A stretch of DNA of 64,000 bases from CAZYQW01 sp964649825 (GTDB lineage: Bacteria; Planctomycetota; B15-G4; JADJEK01): contig CAZYQW010000137.1 in assembly GCA_964649825.1 (NCBI GenBank), forward strand, positions 84,168 to 148,167, in the 5' to 3' direction. A program made the translations under genes and the position numbers. Shown piece by piece: positions 27,840-37,177 of this stretch (its first letter is position 1; each line of letters starts with the position of its first letter). Below the pieces are notes generated by a model. That model saw nothing but the letters and a program-made list of their open reading frames with translations, was not told where the DNA came from and made no database searches.

Positions 27840-29822
27840 ATGGAACTTCACAAGCCTGCGCGACGCGTCGGGTTGGCGCTGGTCACGTTGATCGGGTTCG
27901 CGAGCGGGCAGACGATCACCGTCGACCTCGCCACCGACGACTTCGATGTGCCCTGGCCGAACGCGACTCTGGCCGACCTACCCGGTCCGGACGGTCGCGT
28001 CTCGTTCCCGGAGGCGCTGCTCGTGTCGGACAACACTTCCGGACAACAGACGATCGCGTTCGCGATCCCGGCGGCCGACTGGTGGCTTCCCCAACTGAAT
28101 CCGGGGATCTGCAAGCTCCAGAACGCGGTCAGTTGGGTCGCGAAGGACTCGGTGACGATCGACGGAACCACGCAGACGTCGTTCACCGGAGACACGAACC
28201 CCGACGGGGCGGAGGTCTCGCTGGACGGACTGCAGCTCTACCTGAGCGGCGACGGCAGCCTCCTCACCGGTTTTCATGACAGCCGTATCGAGGTGCTCGG
28301 GTCGAACTGCATCGTCCACGACAACACCGGCGGCATGCAGATCAACGTGAGCTTCGGCTCGGGGAGCGTGATCCAGGACAATTGGGCGTGGACGATCGAG
28401 ATCGATCGTGCAAGCGGGAACCTGATCCTCGGGAACACCACGTCCCGCGTTCGCGTCGTCGGCAACGCGCTGGGCGGGCAATCCGCGACGAACAATCGGA
28501 TCGGCGGCCCGAGTCCCGCCGACCGCAACTTCATCACCGGCTACGGATCGTACGACAGCGCAGGGCGGCCGAACGGCAGCACCGTCGAGCTGTTCGATAC
28601 GATCGGTACGCTCGTCGAGAACAACTACATCGGAACGCTGGATGGGATGACCCAGGGGAGCGTCGCGTCGACGATCGGGATCCACGTCCTGGGCGACAAC
28701 CAGGACCTGACCGTCCGCGACAACCTGATCTCGGGCATCCTCGGGCACGGCACGTGGCCGCATCACTTCGGCAAGTTCTTCGGTTGGTCGGTGTTCATCG
28801 AGGGAACCGGATCGGGGATCGACCTCATCGGCAACCGCATCGGCGTCGACGTCGACGGACAGCCCCTCCTCGGCGCCGTCACGTCGATCGAGATCGGCAC
28901 GTTCAACTACTTCGGAGTCTCGAACGTCCGGATCGGGGACTCGAACGGCGACGGCAACGTGATCGCCGGGCACAAGGGGACGGCCGTGATCGTCGGCAAG
29001 GGGCCGCAGCAGCCGGCGGACGGCGTGCGGATCTCCGGCAACTCGATCCACGACAACGGCGGCCTCGGCATCGACCTCACGCCGAACTCGTGGACCCTCG
29101 GGGTCACTCCCAACGACCCGCTCGACGCCGACGCCGGCGGCAACGGGCTGCAGAACTACCCCGTCCTCGCGGCGGCACACGTGGAGGGGGCGTCGCTCCG
29201 CGTCGCGGGCGCGCTCCACAGCAGCCCGGCCGGGACGTTCACGGTCGAGCTGTTCGCGTCCTCCGCGTGCGACCCATCCGGGTTCGGCGAAGGTGGTCAG
29301 TTCCTCGGCGCGACGAGCGTCACGACCGACGGGGCGGGCAACGCGAGCTTCGACGTCGTGCTCGCGGCGATCGTCGATCCAAGCTGGATGATCACGTCCA
29401 CCGCGACGCGCGAGCCGATCGGCGCGACGTCCGAGTTCTCGGCCTGCGTCTCGATCAGCGAGGTCTGTCAAGCCAACGTCGGACTCGGCGGACCCGGCGA
29501 CGCGAAGCTCGAGCTGTGCGGTCAGACGCTGGAGACGGGCAACGTCGCGACGCTCGAGCTGAACGACGTCGCACCTTCGACTCCGTTGCTCTTCCTGCTG
29601 AGCACGCACATGAACCCGACTCCGTTCCTCGGCGGCGTGCTCGTGCCGATCCCCGCCCTCGTCGCGGTCGCGTGGGTCGCCGACGCCACCGGCGGCTTCT
29701 CGACGCCCGTTCCCGGCGGCGGCGGGCCGGCGACGATCTACCTTCAGGCGATCGCCGCCGACCCGACTCAGCCGTTGGGCGTCGAGCTGTCGAACGCGCT
29801 CGAGATCGTGCTCGGCCCCTGA
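27840..29822 (+). CDS. Secreted right-handed beta-helix protein (660 aa)
   Basis: GGAG lies seven bases upstream of the ATG. Residues 1-23 are a signal peptide (LVTLIGFASG). Residues ~25-430 contain many short repeats with Asn and Gly ladders (SIHDNGGLGIDLTPN, VRDNLISGILG, IGDSNGDGNVIAG), the pattern of a parallel beta-helix seen in polysaccharide-active and surface proteins. Residues ~545-660 match the C-terminal domain shared by other secreted proteins here, ending IYLQAIAADP then LSNALEIVLG. No catalytic residues for a lyase can be picked out. It is probably a surface or released protein of unknown ligand. Confidence 0.82.
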   Translation: MELHKPARRVGLALVTLIGFASGQTITVDLATDDFDVPWPNATLADLPGPDGRVSFPEALLVSDNTSGQQTIAFAIPAADWWLPQLNPGICKLQNAVSWVAKDSVTIDGTTQTSFTGDTNPDGAEVSLDGLQLYLSGDGSLLTGFHDSRIEVLGSNCIVHDNTGGMQINVSFGSGSVIQDNWAWTIEIDRASGNLILGNTTSRVRVVGNALGGQSATNNRIGGPSPADRNFITGYGSYDSAGRPNGSTVELFDTIGTLVENNYIGTLDGMTQGSVASTIGIHVLGDNQDLTVRDNLISGILGHGTWPHHFGKFFGWSVFIEGTGSGIDLIGNRIGVDVDGQPLLGAVTSIEIGTFNYFGVSNVRIGDSNGDGNVIAGHKGTAVIVGKGPQQPADGVRISGNSIHDNGGLGIDLTPNSWTLGVTPNDPLDADAGGNGLQNYPVLAAAHVEGASLRVAGALHSSPAGTFTVELFASSACDPSGFGEGGQFLGATSVTTDGAGNASFDVVLAAIVDPSWMITSTATREPIGATSEFSACVSISEVCQANVGLGGPGDAKLELCGQTLETGNVATLELNDVAPSTPLLFLLSTHMNPTPFLGGVLVPIPALVAVAWVADATGGFSTPVPGGGGPATIYLQAIAADPTQPLGVELSNALEIVLGP

Positions 29823-29988
29823 CCGGTCGCGTCGAAGGCCGAATCGCAGGTCGAGGCCCACCGCGGACGACGCGCCCGCGCCCCCGGGGCGTGCCGTCCG
29901 CCACCCGCGACGCCGAACTTCAGCCTCAGCCTCAGCTTCAGCGTCTCGTTCTCGAGGTTCCGCGCATGGGGCGCAGCCGAGGCGCGCG

Positions 29989-31140
29989 TCAGCCGCTGGT
30001 CACCGTCACGCCGTTGCTCGCCGCGTAGTTCTCGAACGGCGGCGGCCCGGCCCCCGCGTCGACGACCCACGCCTGGACGTGGAACGTGAACCCGGCCGTC
30101 GCGGCGAGGGGCAGGTTCGCGGAGAAGGAGAGGTCGCCCTCGCCCGGGTTTGCGCCGGGCAGCATCACCGGGACGACGAACGACGGCGGCGTCAGGTCGA
30201 CGAGCAGGTCGCAGCTCCCGTGGACGGTCGCCTGCGTCGTGGCGAGCCCGACGACGAACAGCGCCAGCGCGCCGCCGTGACCGTCGAGGAGCTCGATCGC
30301 GAGCGGCTGTCCGGCCCGCGGGCAGCCCGCCATGTGGAGCGCCGGCACGAACCCGCCAGAGCCCGCGCAGCCGGCGCCGTACGCACTGATCGAACCCGGG
30401 CACACGACGTGGGCGACGCCGTTCAGCGCGAAGATGCCGTTGTCGTTCAGCGGCCCGTACGTCGCGTTCAAGTTCGTGATCATGTCGACGTCGGACACGA
30501 TCAGCAGGCGCCCGGCGCCCGGCGCGTACTCGTTCTCGTTCCAGTACGCCGCCGTCACCTGTCCCGACGCGTTCATTGCCGCGACGTGGCCGTTGTGCGT
30601 CAGGACGTCCGCCGCCAGGAGCCGACCGACGTTCCCGCCCTGATGGACGTTAGCCGCCGTCCCGAAGGGGCCGTCGAACAGCGGAATGCCTCCGTTCGAG
30701 TCCGAGCCGTCGGAGCTCGACGTCGGGATGCCGAGCGCGGCCCCGATCGCGTCGTGCGACGAGTCGTCCTGGTAGAGGAGGAGCGCGCCGCCGTTCAGGA
30801 AGAACTGCGTGACGGCGGTGATCGCGGACCCCGGCGTCGTGGTGTCCGCCCACCACGGCGAGATGAAGACGTCGACGTTCTGCAGGCTGGACGCGCTCAC
30901 CACGGACAGATCCTGCGTCGTGATCGCGTGCGAGACCGTCCCGCTCGGCCCGAAGAACGCCGTGTTCTGGAGCGCGGCTCGGAACTGGGCGAGGCGGGAG
31001 CCGCCCTGCCAGTTGTAGGAGCTCTGGTTCTGCAGGGTCGCGCTCGGCCCCGCGATCACCAGGTTCTGGGAACGTGCGTCATCGACGCAACACACGGCGC
31101 TGCCCGCCAGGGCGAGGCCGAAGACGATCGTGCTTCTCAT
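29989..31140 (-). CDS. Secreted protein with shared C-terminal domain (383 aa)
   Basis: A signal peptide is clear (MRSTIVFGLALAGSAVCC). Residues ~25-235 look like a class-I glutamine-amidotransferase-like or trehalose-utilisation-like Rossmann fold: DVFISPWWADTTT, TQFFLNGGALLLYQDD and GAGRLLIVSDVDMI resemble the pattern of strands followed by a turn, but no catalytic Cys triad is visible, so this is tentative. Residues ~250-383 are the shared C-terminal domain (YGAGCAGSGG at its start, FHVQAWVVDAG and ASNGVTVTSG at its end). GGGAG precedes the ATG. The protein is presumably exported; its function is unknown. Confidence 0.75.
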   Translation of the reverse strand: MRSTIVFGLALAGSAVCCVDDARSQNLVIAGPSATLQNQSSYNWQGGSRLAQFRAALQNTAFFGPSGTVSHAITTQDLSVVSASSLQNVDVFISPWWADTTTPGSAITAVTQFFLNGGALLLYQDDSSHDAIGAALGIPTSSSDGSDSNGGIPLFDGPFGTAANVHQGGNVGRLLAADVLTHNGHVAAMNASGQVTAAYWNENEYAPGAGRLLIVSDVDMITNLNATYGPLNDNGIFALNGVAHVVCPGSISAYGAGCAGSGGFVPALHMAGCPRAGQPLAIELLDGHGGALALFVVGLATTQATVHGSCDLLVDLTPPSFVVPVMLPGANPGEGDLSFSANLPLAATAGFTFHVQAWVVDAGAGPPPFENYAASNGVTVTSG

Positions 31141-31157
31141 GGTCTTGCTCTCCCGCC

Positions 31158-31184
31158 GCGGCCGCCGGGGGTGCCGGCGGCCGC
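31158..31184 (-). terminator. Strong hairpin between two secreted-protein genes
   Basis: A perfect 11-bp stem (31158-31168 with 31174-31184, GCGGCCGCCGG type) has a five-base loop. It lies 73 bp beyond the stop of the YWTD gene and just upstream of the next minus-strand gene. No T-tract is present, so termination is inferred from position and stability. Confidence 0.4.
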
Positions 31185-31256
31185 TCGGCGACTCGTGTGA
31201 CGAACGACGTCAAGAGACGCGTCACCGTCGGGAGAACACGCGGATTCCGAATCGCG

Positions 31257-32465
31257 TCAGGATCCGAGCAAGAGGTCGAGGCCCGGGGTCGACGACGCGC
31301 CCGCCGCGGCGCCGGGGTCCGCCTCGATCGCCTGCAGGTAGACGTGCAGGCCGCACAGCACGGTGTCGTTCGGGATCGCTCCCGCGAGCGTCAGGCCGCC
31401 GGCGGGGAACGGGAGCGTCACCACGACGGCCGGGGTGACGAGGAGGTCGCCGCCCCAGAAGCCCGGGATCGCGGCCGGCGCCAATCCGATCACGAGCAAT
31501 CCGGTGGTCGGCGCGCCGAGCGAGTTCTGGATGATGAGCGTCAGCGGGCTGCCGATCATCGGTGGGCCGCCGAGCGTGAACGACGGAGTCCCGAGGGTCC
31601 CCGGAACGCCCGTCCCGTACCCTGACGATCCTGCGAGGTTCTGGCAGCCCGTTCCCAGGTCGAGCTCGACGTCGAGGATCGTGTCGAGGCCCGCGCCCGC
31701 CACCAGATCGGTGACCCCGGTGCCGTCGAGGTTCGCGTTCTGGATCTTGTTCGCGATCCGATCGCACCAGTACATCTTGCCGCCCGCGACGTCGATCGCG
31801 ATGCCGTCCGCCCAGCTCAAACCGGACGAGATCAACGTCTGGAACCCGGTGCCGTCGTAGTTGACCACGCCGATCGCGCTGTTCCGCGCCCAGTAGACCC
31901 GCTGGTTCGTGCGGTCGAGGTCGATCGCCCAGCCGTTCACCGACGCGATCGTCTGCACGTTCGTCCCGTCCAGGTTCGCGCTTTGGATCAGGCTGTTGTT
32001 GACGTCGATCCAGAACATCAAGCCGAGGTTCTTGTCGAGCACCACGTCGATCGGCGCGTTCAGGCCCGACGCGAGGGTGACCCCGCCGGTGCCGTCGAGG
32101 TTCGCCCGCTCGATCGTCTTCGTCACGGTCGAGGTCCAATAGACGTGCCCCGCCGGCGCGTCGACGGTGAGCCCGCGCGGCAGGGTGAGCCCGGTGATCA
32201 CGTCCTCGAACATCGTGCCGTCGAGGTTCGAGCGCTGGATCTTCCCGCTGTCGGTCCAGTAGATCTTCCCGTTCTGCGAGTCGACGTAGATGTCCTGCGG
32301 ACCCCCGAGTCCCGAGACGATCGTCGTCAACCCCGACCCGTCGAGGTTCGCCTGGTAGATCGGATCGTTGCCGTTGCCGTTCCCGGCGAAGTACATCTTC
32401 TGCGCCGCCGAGGGCGAAGCGAGGGCCGCGGCGACTGCAAACGTAAGAAGGACGGCGCGGGTCAT
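31257..32465 (-). CDS. Secreted YWTD (LDL-receptor class B-like) beta-propeller protein (402 aa)
   Basis: I place the start at 32465, with GGGAG eight bases upstream, and a signal peptide ending SPSAAQ. The next ~270 residues are YWTD-type blade repeats: NGKIYWTDSGKIQRSNLDGT, AGHVYWTSTVTKTIERANLD, GGKMYWCDRIANKIQNANLD and others, six in all. Such repeats form a six-bladed propeller that binds proteins or ligands in animals; in bacteria their partners are mostly unknown. Residues ~285-402 are the shared C-terminal domain, ending HVYLQAIEADPG and LDLLLGS. It is divided from the next secreted-protein gene by a hairpin. Confidence 0.88.
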   Translation of the reverse strand: MTRAVLLTFAVAAALASPSAAQKMYFAGNGNGNDPIYQANLDGSGLTTIVSGLGGPQDIYVDSQNGKIYWTDSGKIQRSNLDGTMFEDVITGLTLPRGLTVDAPAGHVYWTSTVTKTIERANLDGTGGVTLASGLNAPIDVVLDKNLGLMFWIDVNNSLIQSANLDGTNVQTIASVNGWAIDLDRTNQRVYWARNSAIGVVNYDGTGFQTLISSGLSWADGIAIDVAGGKMYWCDRIANKIQNANLDGTGVTDLVAGAGLDTILDVELDLGTGCQNLAGSSGYGTGVPGTLGTPSFTLGGPPMIGSPLTLIIQNSLGAPTTGLLVIGLAPAAIPGFWGGDLLVTPAVVVTLPFPAGGLTLAGAIPNDTVLCGLHVYLQAIEADPGAAAGASSTPGLDLLLGS

Positions 32466-32521
32466 GTCGAGTCTCCCTGGTCGTGGGCGGCCGAGTTCGG
32501 GGAGCAGTGTATCACCGGAAG

Positions 32522-32540
32522 AGCCGGGCACTCCCCGGCT
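32522..32540 (-). terminator. Possible terminator hairpin after fdhA
   Basis: AGCCGGG (32522-32528) pairs with CCCGGCT (32534-32540) across a five-base loop, about 60 bp beyond the fdhA stop. No T-tract follows; support is modest. Confidence 0.35.
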
Positions 32541-32601
32541 TCGAGGGTTCGACTGGTTCGACCGCGCGGTTCGACAGGACGGGCCGCGCGATCGACCGTC
32601 C

Positions 32602-35397
32602 CTACGGCCCGTCCGCCTCCACCCGCACCGCGCAGAACTTGAACTCCGGGATCTTTCCGATCGGGTCGACCTCGTCGATGGTGAGCAGGTTCGCGGCGGC
32701 CTCGCGGAAGTGGAACGGGATGAAGAGCCCGCCCTCGCACTCGCGGTCGGAGATGTGCGCCTTCAGCGAGATGCTGCCGCGCCGGCTCGTCACGCGGACG
32801 CGCTGGCCATCGGCGATTCCGAAGCGCCGCGCGTCGTTCCCGTGGATGCCGACGAACGCCTCGGGTTGGATCTCGTCCAGGACCTTCGAGCGGCGGGTCA
32901 TCGAGCCGGTGTGCCAGTGCTCGAGGACGCGGCCGGTGTTCAGCACCAGCGGATACTCGGAGGTCGGCAGCTCGAACGCGGCCTGCCATTGCGCGGGGAC
33001 GAACTTCGCCCTGCCGTTCTTCGTGGGGAACCCTTCGCTGAACAGGACGATCGGGCCGTCCTCGTGCTCGGGATCGGGGTTCGGCCAGAGTTTGCCGTAC
33101 GGGCCGAGGTTCGCGTGATCGAGCGTCTTGTACGAGACCGTCAGGTCCGCGAACTCGCGGAAGATGGCGGCGGGGGACTCGTAGCTCATCGGCAGACCCA
33201 TGCGCGTCGCCACGTCGCAGACGATCTCCCAGTCGGGGCGCGCCTGGCCCGGCATCTTCAGCGCGGGTCGGCCGATCTGCACCCGGCGGTCGGTGTTCGT
33301 GTAGGTGCCGAGCTTCTCCATGTACGAGCTCGCGGGGAGGATCACGTCCGCGACCTCGGCCGTCTCGGTCAGGAAGATGTCCTGCACGACGAGGAAGTCG
33401 AGGCCGGCGAGAGCCCGTCTCACCTTGCTCACGTTCGGGTCGGAGAGGAAGGGGTTCTCGCCGAGGATGTACATCCCCTTGACCTTCCCCTCGAGCGCGG
33501 CCTCGGTGATCTCGACCACCGTGAGCCCGGCCTTCGGCGAGAGCGAGCGTCCCCACGCGTTCTCGAACTTCTCGCGGATCGCCGGGTCGGTGACCGGCTG
33601 ATAGTCGGGATAGACCATCGGGATCAGTCCGGCGTCGCTCGCGCCTTGGACGTTGTTCTGACCGCGTAGAGGGTGGAGGCCGGAACCGGGCTTGCCGATG
33701 TTGCCGGTCATGAGCGCGAGCGCGATCAGGCAGCGCGCGTTGTCGGTGCCGTGCACGTGCTGCGAGATCCCCATCCCCCAGAAGATGATCGCGTTCCTCG
33801 CGCCGCCGAAGTCCCGCGCCACCTGCCGGATCATGGCGGCGTCGACCCCGCAGATCGCGGCAACCTTCTCCGGCGGATAGTCCTTCACCAGGTCGCGCTG
33901 CGCCTCGAAGTTCTCGGTGAAGCGCTCGACGTAGGAGTCGTCGACGAGGTCTTCCTCGATGATGACGTGCATCATCGCGTTGTAGAACGCGACGTCGGTG
34001 CCGGGGCGGATCTTGCAGAAGTGCGTCGCGTGGTAGGCGAGGTCGCCGTGGCGGGGGTCGACGAGGATCAACTTCGTGCCGTTCTTCTTCGCCTCCTTGA
34101 AGAAGCTCGCGGCGACGGGGTGGTTCGACGTCGCGTTGGAGCCGGCGATGAGCGCCGCGTCGGCGTTCTTGATGTCGCCGTACGTCGTGGTGACGGCGCC
34201 GCTCCCGATCCCCTCGAGCAACGCGGCGACGCTCGACGCGTGGCAGAGCCGGGTGCAGTGGTCGACGTTGTTCGTGCCGAAGCCGGCGCGCACGAGCTTC
34301 TGGAACAGGTACGCCTCCTCGTTCGAGCACTTCGCGCTGCCGAACCCGGCGAGCGCGTCGCCGCCGTGCGTGTCGCGGATCGCCGAGAGCTTCGTCGCGA
34401 CGAGGTCGAGCGCCTCGTCCCACGTCGCCTCGCGGAAGGCGGGCATGACTTCGCCGTAGTCGACGAGTCCGCCCGGCTTGCGGCGGCCGTCGTCCTTTCC
34501 CGACATGTCGCGCGACAGCGGACGCTTCGGGTAGCGATCGTCGCGGCGGATCAACGGCACGGTGAGGCGCTGCGGATGCTCGGAGTAGTCCCAGCCGTAG
34601 CGGCCCTTCACGCAGAGGCGCTCCTGGTTGCCGGGGCTCTCGCGCCCCGTCGCGTAGACGATGCTGTTCTTCTGCAGGTCGACGTGGAACGTCAACGCGC
34701 AGCCGACGCCGCAGTATGGGCAGACGCTGTCGACCGACTTCAGCTCGACCGCGGGACGCAGCGCCGTCTTCACGGGCTTGTCGACGAGCGCTCCCGTCGG
34801 GCACACCGCCGCGCATTCACCGCACGACACGCAGGTGCTCTCTCCCATCGGCTGGTCCAGGTCGAACGCGATCCCCGTGGTGTAACCCTTGCCGGTGCGG
34901 CCGATCACTTCGTTGTTCTGCAGGTCGTTGCACGCGCGGATGCAGCGGTCGCAGAGGATGCACGCCTGGTGGTTCACCTGGATCACGGACGACGACAGGT
35001 CGCGCTTGCGACCGTCCGCGTTCGGCAGGCGCCGGCCCCACGCGTCGTAGCGGCGCGCGAGCGCGAACAGCTCGTTGCCGCCGACCGTCGACTCCCTCGC
35101 GTCGTCCGCGACGTCCGGCTGGTCCGACATCAACAGCTCGGTGAGCATCTTGCGGTGCGCCTCGACCTCGGGCGTCGCGGTCTTCACGTTCATCCCGGGC
35201 TGGCACGCCCGCACGCAGGAGGCGGCCAGGGTCCGCTCGCCGGTGTCGACGACGCACATCCGGCAGACGCCGACCGGGTCCATGCGCCCGTCGTGGCAGA
35301 GCACGGGGACGTCGATGCCGTTCCTCTTCGCGGCGTCGTAGAGGGAGGTTCCATCCTCCACGGTCACCGTCTCACCGTCGATCGTCAGCTCGATCAT
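32602..35397 (-). CDS. fdhA: NAD-dependent formate dehydrogenase, alpha (molybdopterin) subunit (931 aa)
   Basis: The protein oxidises formate to CO2 at a Mo- or W-bis-MGD site. Cofactor ligands read in order: a [2Fe-2S] ferredoxin-like site (Cys34, 45, 48, 61), two [4Fe-4S] sites (Cys146/149/152/156 and 189/192/195/199), and the cluster next to the pterin (Cys226/229/233/262). The catalytic residue is Cys385 followed by His386 in CTRLCHASSV, a Cys rather than a selenocysteine enzyme. The His/Cys-rich cluster site after residue 80 seen in some relatives is absent. The start is ATG at 35397 with AGG upstream; the frame is open further upstream but runs into the 118-bp repeat. The electron-accepting NuoEF-like subunit is encoded 5.5 kb away. 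Confidence 0.93.
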   Translation of the reverse strand: MIELTIDGETVTVEDGTSLYDAAKRNGIDVPVLCHDGRMDPVGVCRMCVVDTGERTLAASCVRACQPGMNVKTATPEVEAHRKMLTELLMSDQPDVADDARESTVGGNELFALARRYDAWGRRLPNADGRKRDLSSSVIQVNHQACILCDRCIRACNDLQNNEVIGRTGKGYTTGIAFDLDQPMGESTCVSCGECAAVCPTGALVDKPVKTALRPAVELKSVDSVCPYCGVGCALTFHVDLQKNSIVYATGRESPGNQERLCVKGRYGWDYSEHPQRLTVPLIRRDDRYPKRPLSRDMSGKDDGRRKPGGLVDYGEVMPAFREATWDEALDLVATKLSAIRDTHGGDALAGFGSAKCSNEEAYLFQKLVRAGFGTNNVDHCTRLCHASSVAALLEGIGSGAVTTTYGDIKNADAALIAGSNATSNHPVAASFFKEAKKNGTKLILVDPRHGDLAYHATHFCKIRPGTDVAFYNAMMHVIIEEDLVDDSYVERFTENFEAQRDLVKDYPPEKVAAICGVDAAMIRQVARDFGGARNAIIFWGMGISQHVHGTDNARCLIALALMTGNIGKPGSGLHPLRGQNNVQGASDAGLIPMVYPDYQPVTDPAIREKFENAWGRSLSPKAGLTVVEITEAALEGKVKGMYILGENPFLSDPNVSKVRRALAGLDFLVVQDIFLTETAEVADVILPASSYMEKLGTYTNTDRRVQIGRPALKMPGQARPDWEIVCDVATRMGLPMSYESPAAIFREFADLTVSYKTLDHANLGPYGKLWPNPDPEHEDGPIVLFSEGFPTKNGRAKFVPAQWQAAFELPTSEYPLVLNTGRVLEHWHTGSMTRRSKVLDEIQPEAFVGIHGNDARRFGIADGQRVRVTSRRGSISLKAHISDRECEGGLFIPFHFREAAANLLTIDEVDPIGKIPEFKFCAVRVEADGP

Positions 35398-35658
35398 GAT
35401 CCTGCCTTCGTGTCGGACTCGAGTTCGGCGAGCTGGGCCGTTGGGTTCCAGGTCTCGAGTTCTTCGCGTGTCGCGAAGAACTCGAAGCATGTCCACCCGA
35501 AACGCGACCGCGCCCTCAGGCGCACACGTGTCGTGTGCTTCTTCGGTTGCGGTCATACCGCGTTGGGAACTCTCCCTCGGCGGTCCAGTCGCGCATCAGA
35601 TTGTACGTGCGGATCATCGCCGCGAGCCTATCTCTCGGGATCGACGCAAGGAGCAATC
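35398..35658 (-). pseudogene. 3' remnant of a second aldehyde oxidoreductase gene, interrupted by a repeat
   Basis: Bases 35403-35440 and about 35559-35658 match the last part of the intact oxidoreductase gene (38268-38390), including codons for QLAELESDTKAG and MIRTYNLMR. Between them sits the 118-bp repeat. The remnant's stop overlaps the fdhA start as ATGA, showing that an aldehyde oxidoreductase once directly preceded fdhA. Identity with the intact gene is roughly 85% by eye, so the duplication is not recent. Confidence 0.8.
35440..35557 (-). repeat. 118-bp dispersed repeat, copy B, inserted in the oxidoreductase remnant
   Basis: This is the inverted counterpart of 18634-18751. It holds a perfect 13-bp inverted repeat with a three-base loop (35456-35468 and 35472-35484) and a smaller one (35522-35527 with 35533-35538). 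Removing it rejoins the oxidoreductase sequence, with CCG at both edges as a possible short target duplication. That makes insertion, rather than shared ancestry of the region, the likely origin. Confidence 0.78.
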
Positions 35659-35710
35659 CGCGGCCTCGACGGCGGATGGGCCAGGGCGCGCGCGAGCCGC
35701 TCGTCGCGGG

Positions 35711-36964
35711 TCAGTGGGGCCGAAGGGAGTCGAGGAGCGCTTCGGCCGTGGCACGCGCGAACTGATCGTGCCCCACGCCCTCGAAGTGGCAGCTATCGAT
35801 GTAGATCGTCTCCGGGACCTCGGCGAAGACGCGACTCAGGTCCGCGACCTCGACCCCCCACTTCGCGAGCGTCGCGAGCCCCTCGCGAAGTCGCGGATAG
35901 CCCGAACGTACGGCCTCGCGCCAGTGCTCGTTCGCCGCGCCGGCGCGCCGCTCGGCCTCGGTGAGGCTCTTCGCGCCCTCGTCGAGCAGCGTCGGTTGGA
36001 GGACGTGGAGGTACGGGATTCCCCGCACCTCGCACATCGCATGCATGGACAACGAGCACTGGCGCCACGCGCCGACGACGTCGTCGCGGACGCGATCGGC
36101 GTCGGGGTCGAAGCGAAGCCCTCGCTGCGCGCGGGTCATCGCGCCGGAGGTCATGCGGGCGAGGTAGCGCTCGTGGGCGTCGAGGTACGCGGCGCGATGC
36201 CGTCTCAGCGCCGAGAGCACCGCGTGCGACGCCGCTGCGCAGTAGCGGACGCCGAGAGCCCGCGCGCGCGACTCGAGCGCGATGGCGTCGCGCTGCGCCG
36301 ACCGCATCTCGAGAAGGAGGTCGAGCATCTCGGGCTCCATCGACGCCGCCCCCACGAGCCGCGACCAGGCCGTCGACACCGGATACCGCGGGTCGACGCC
36401 GTGCCGCGCGTTCGTCGCGGCGAGCGCGACCTCGTTGAACCCGTCGATGTTGATGACGACGTGCGGCCGGTAGCCGAGCGAGAACAGGTACGCGAGGAAG
36501 GTCGCCTGCTGCGGCTGCTTGAACGCGCCGCGCGCCTGCGGTCGGACCCGCAGCGTCCGGCCGGCGAAGAGCGGGTCCTCGAGCAGCCGCTTCTCGAACG
36601 CCTCGCGGTTCGCGGCGAATCGTCCCGCGACGGAACCGCCGAGGATCAGGATCTCGACCACGGCGGGGTCGACGCCGAAGCGCCGGAAGCGCTCGATGTC
36701 GCGCTCCGTCTGGTCCATCCCGTAGTCCATCTCGAAGCCGGCGTACGGGTGGAGGTGGTCGGCGATCGTCTGCGGCCTCGCCGGGCCGTCCCGATCCGGA
36801 CCGGCGAGGACATCGGTGAGCGCGCCGGCGGTGCGACGCATCTCTCCGGTGAGCGCCCGCGGCGACTGGGGCCGCCCCGTCGCCGCGAGGAAGACGCGGA
36901 ACGAGCCCTCGAGCGCGCCGGCCGCGATGATGATCACGGCCGCGAAGTAGATCACCCTCGTCAT
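35711..36964 (-). CDS. SGNH/GDSL-like hydrolase with N-terminal membrane anchor (417 aa)
   Basis: Residues 3-22 are a membrane helix (VIYFAAVIIIAAGALEGSF). SGNH blocks are visible: EILILGGSVAGRF (block I, with GGS in place of GDS), VVINIDGFNE (Asn, block III) and DSCHFEGVGHDQFA (Asp-x-x-His, block V). Such enzymes act as esterases, acyltransferases or deacetylases on sugars or lipids; the substrate here is unknown. The start at 36964 is chosen for the membrane helix; the frame is open further upstream. The gene lies between two fragments of an aldehyde oxidoreductase, so it probably arrived with, or displaced, the rest of that gene. Confidence 0.72.
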   Translation of the reverse strand: MTRVIYFAAVIIIAAGALEGSFRVFLAATGRPQSPRALTGEMRRTAGALTDVLAGPDRDGPARPQTIADHLHPYAGFEMDYGMDQTERDIERFRRFGVDPAVVEILILGGSVAGRFAANREAFEKRLLEDPLFAGRTLRVRPQARGAFKQPQQATFLAYLFSLGYRPHVVINIDGFNEVALAATNARHGVDPRYPVSTAWSRLVGAASMEPEMLDLLLEMRSAQRDAIALESRARALGVRYCAAASHAVLSALRRHRAAYLDAHERYLARMTSGAMTRAQRGLRFDPDADRVRDDVVGAWRQCSLSMHAMCEVRGIPYLHVLQPTLLDEGAKSLTEAERRAGAANEHWREAVRSGYPRLREGLATLAKWGVEVADLSRVFAEVPETIYIDSCHFEGVGHDQFARATAEALLDSLRPH

Positions 36965-37177
36965 CCCCGTCCGGCTCGCCCTCGGTGCCGTCGTGCTCGA
37001 GCCTCCCACTACGAGCCGCCGCGGGACGCGAGAACCAGATCGGGTTCGACTCTCATCGTTCGACCTCCATCGTGACGGGTCGTGGAGGATCGTAACCCGC
37101 GTCGCCAGCGAACGTCGCACTGCCGACAGGGGGATGGGAAACCAATGCGGGTCGGAATCCGAGCGGCCGGGTACGCG

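Noticed and set aside
29925..29965. Short CTCAGC-rich tandem stretch after a stop codon
   Set aside because: Low-complexity sequence with no pairing or coding sense that I can support.
31700..32420. Regularly spaced similar DNA segments suggesting a CRISPR array or tandem repeat
   Set aside because: They are the codons of YWTD propeller blades (NLDGT phrases); spacing and divergence fit protein repeats.
35398..35556. An N-terminal extension of FdhA beginning MTATEEA
   Set aside because: It lies in the 118-bp repeat and oxidoreductase remnant, is not part of the formate dehydrogenase family, and the ATG at 35397 begins the conserved protein.
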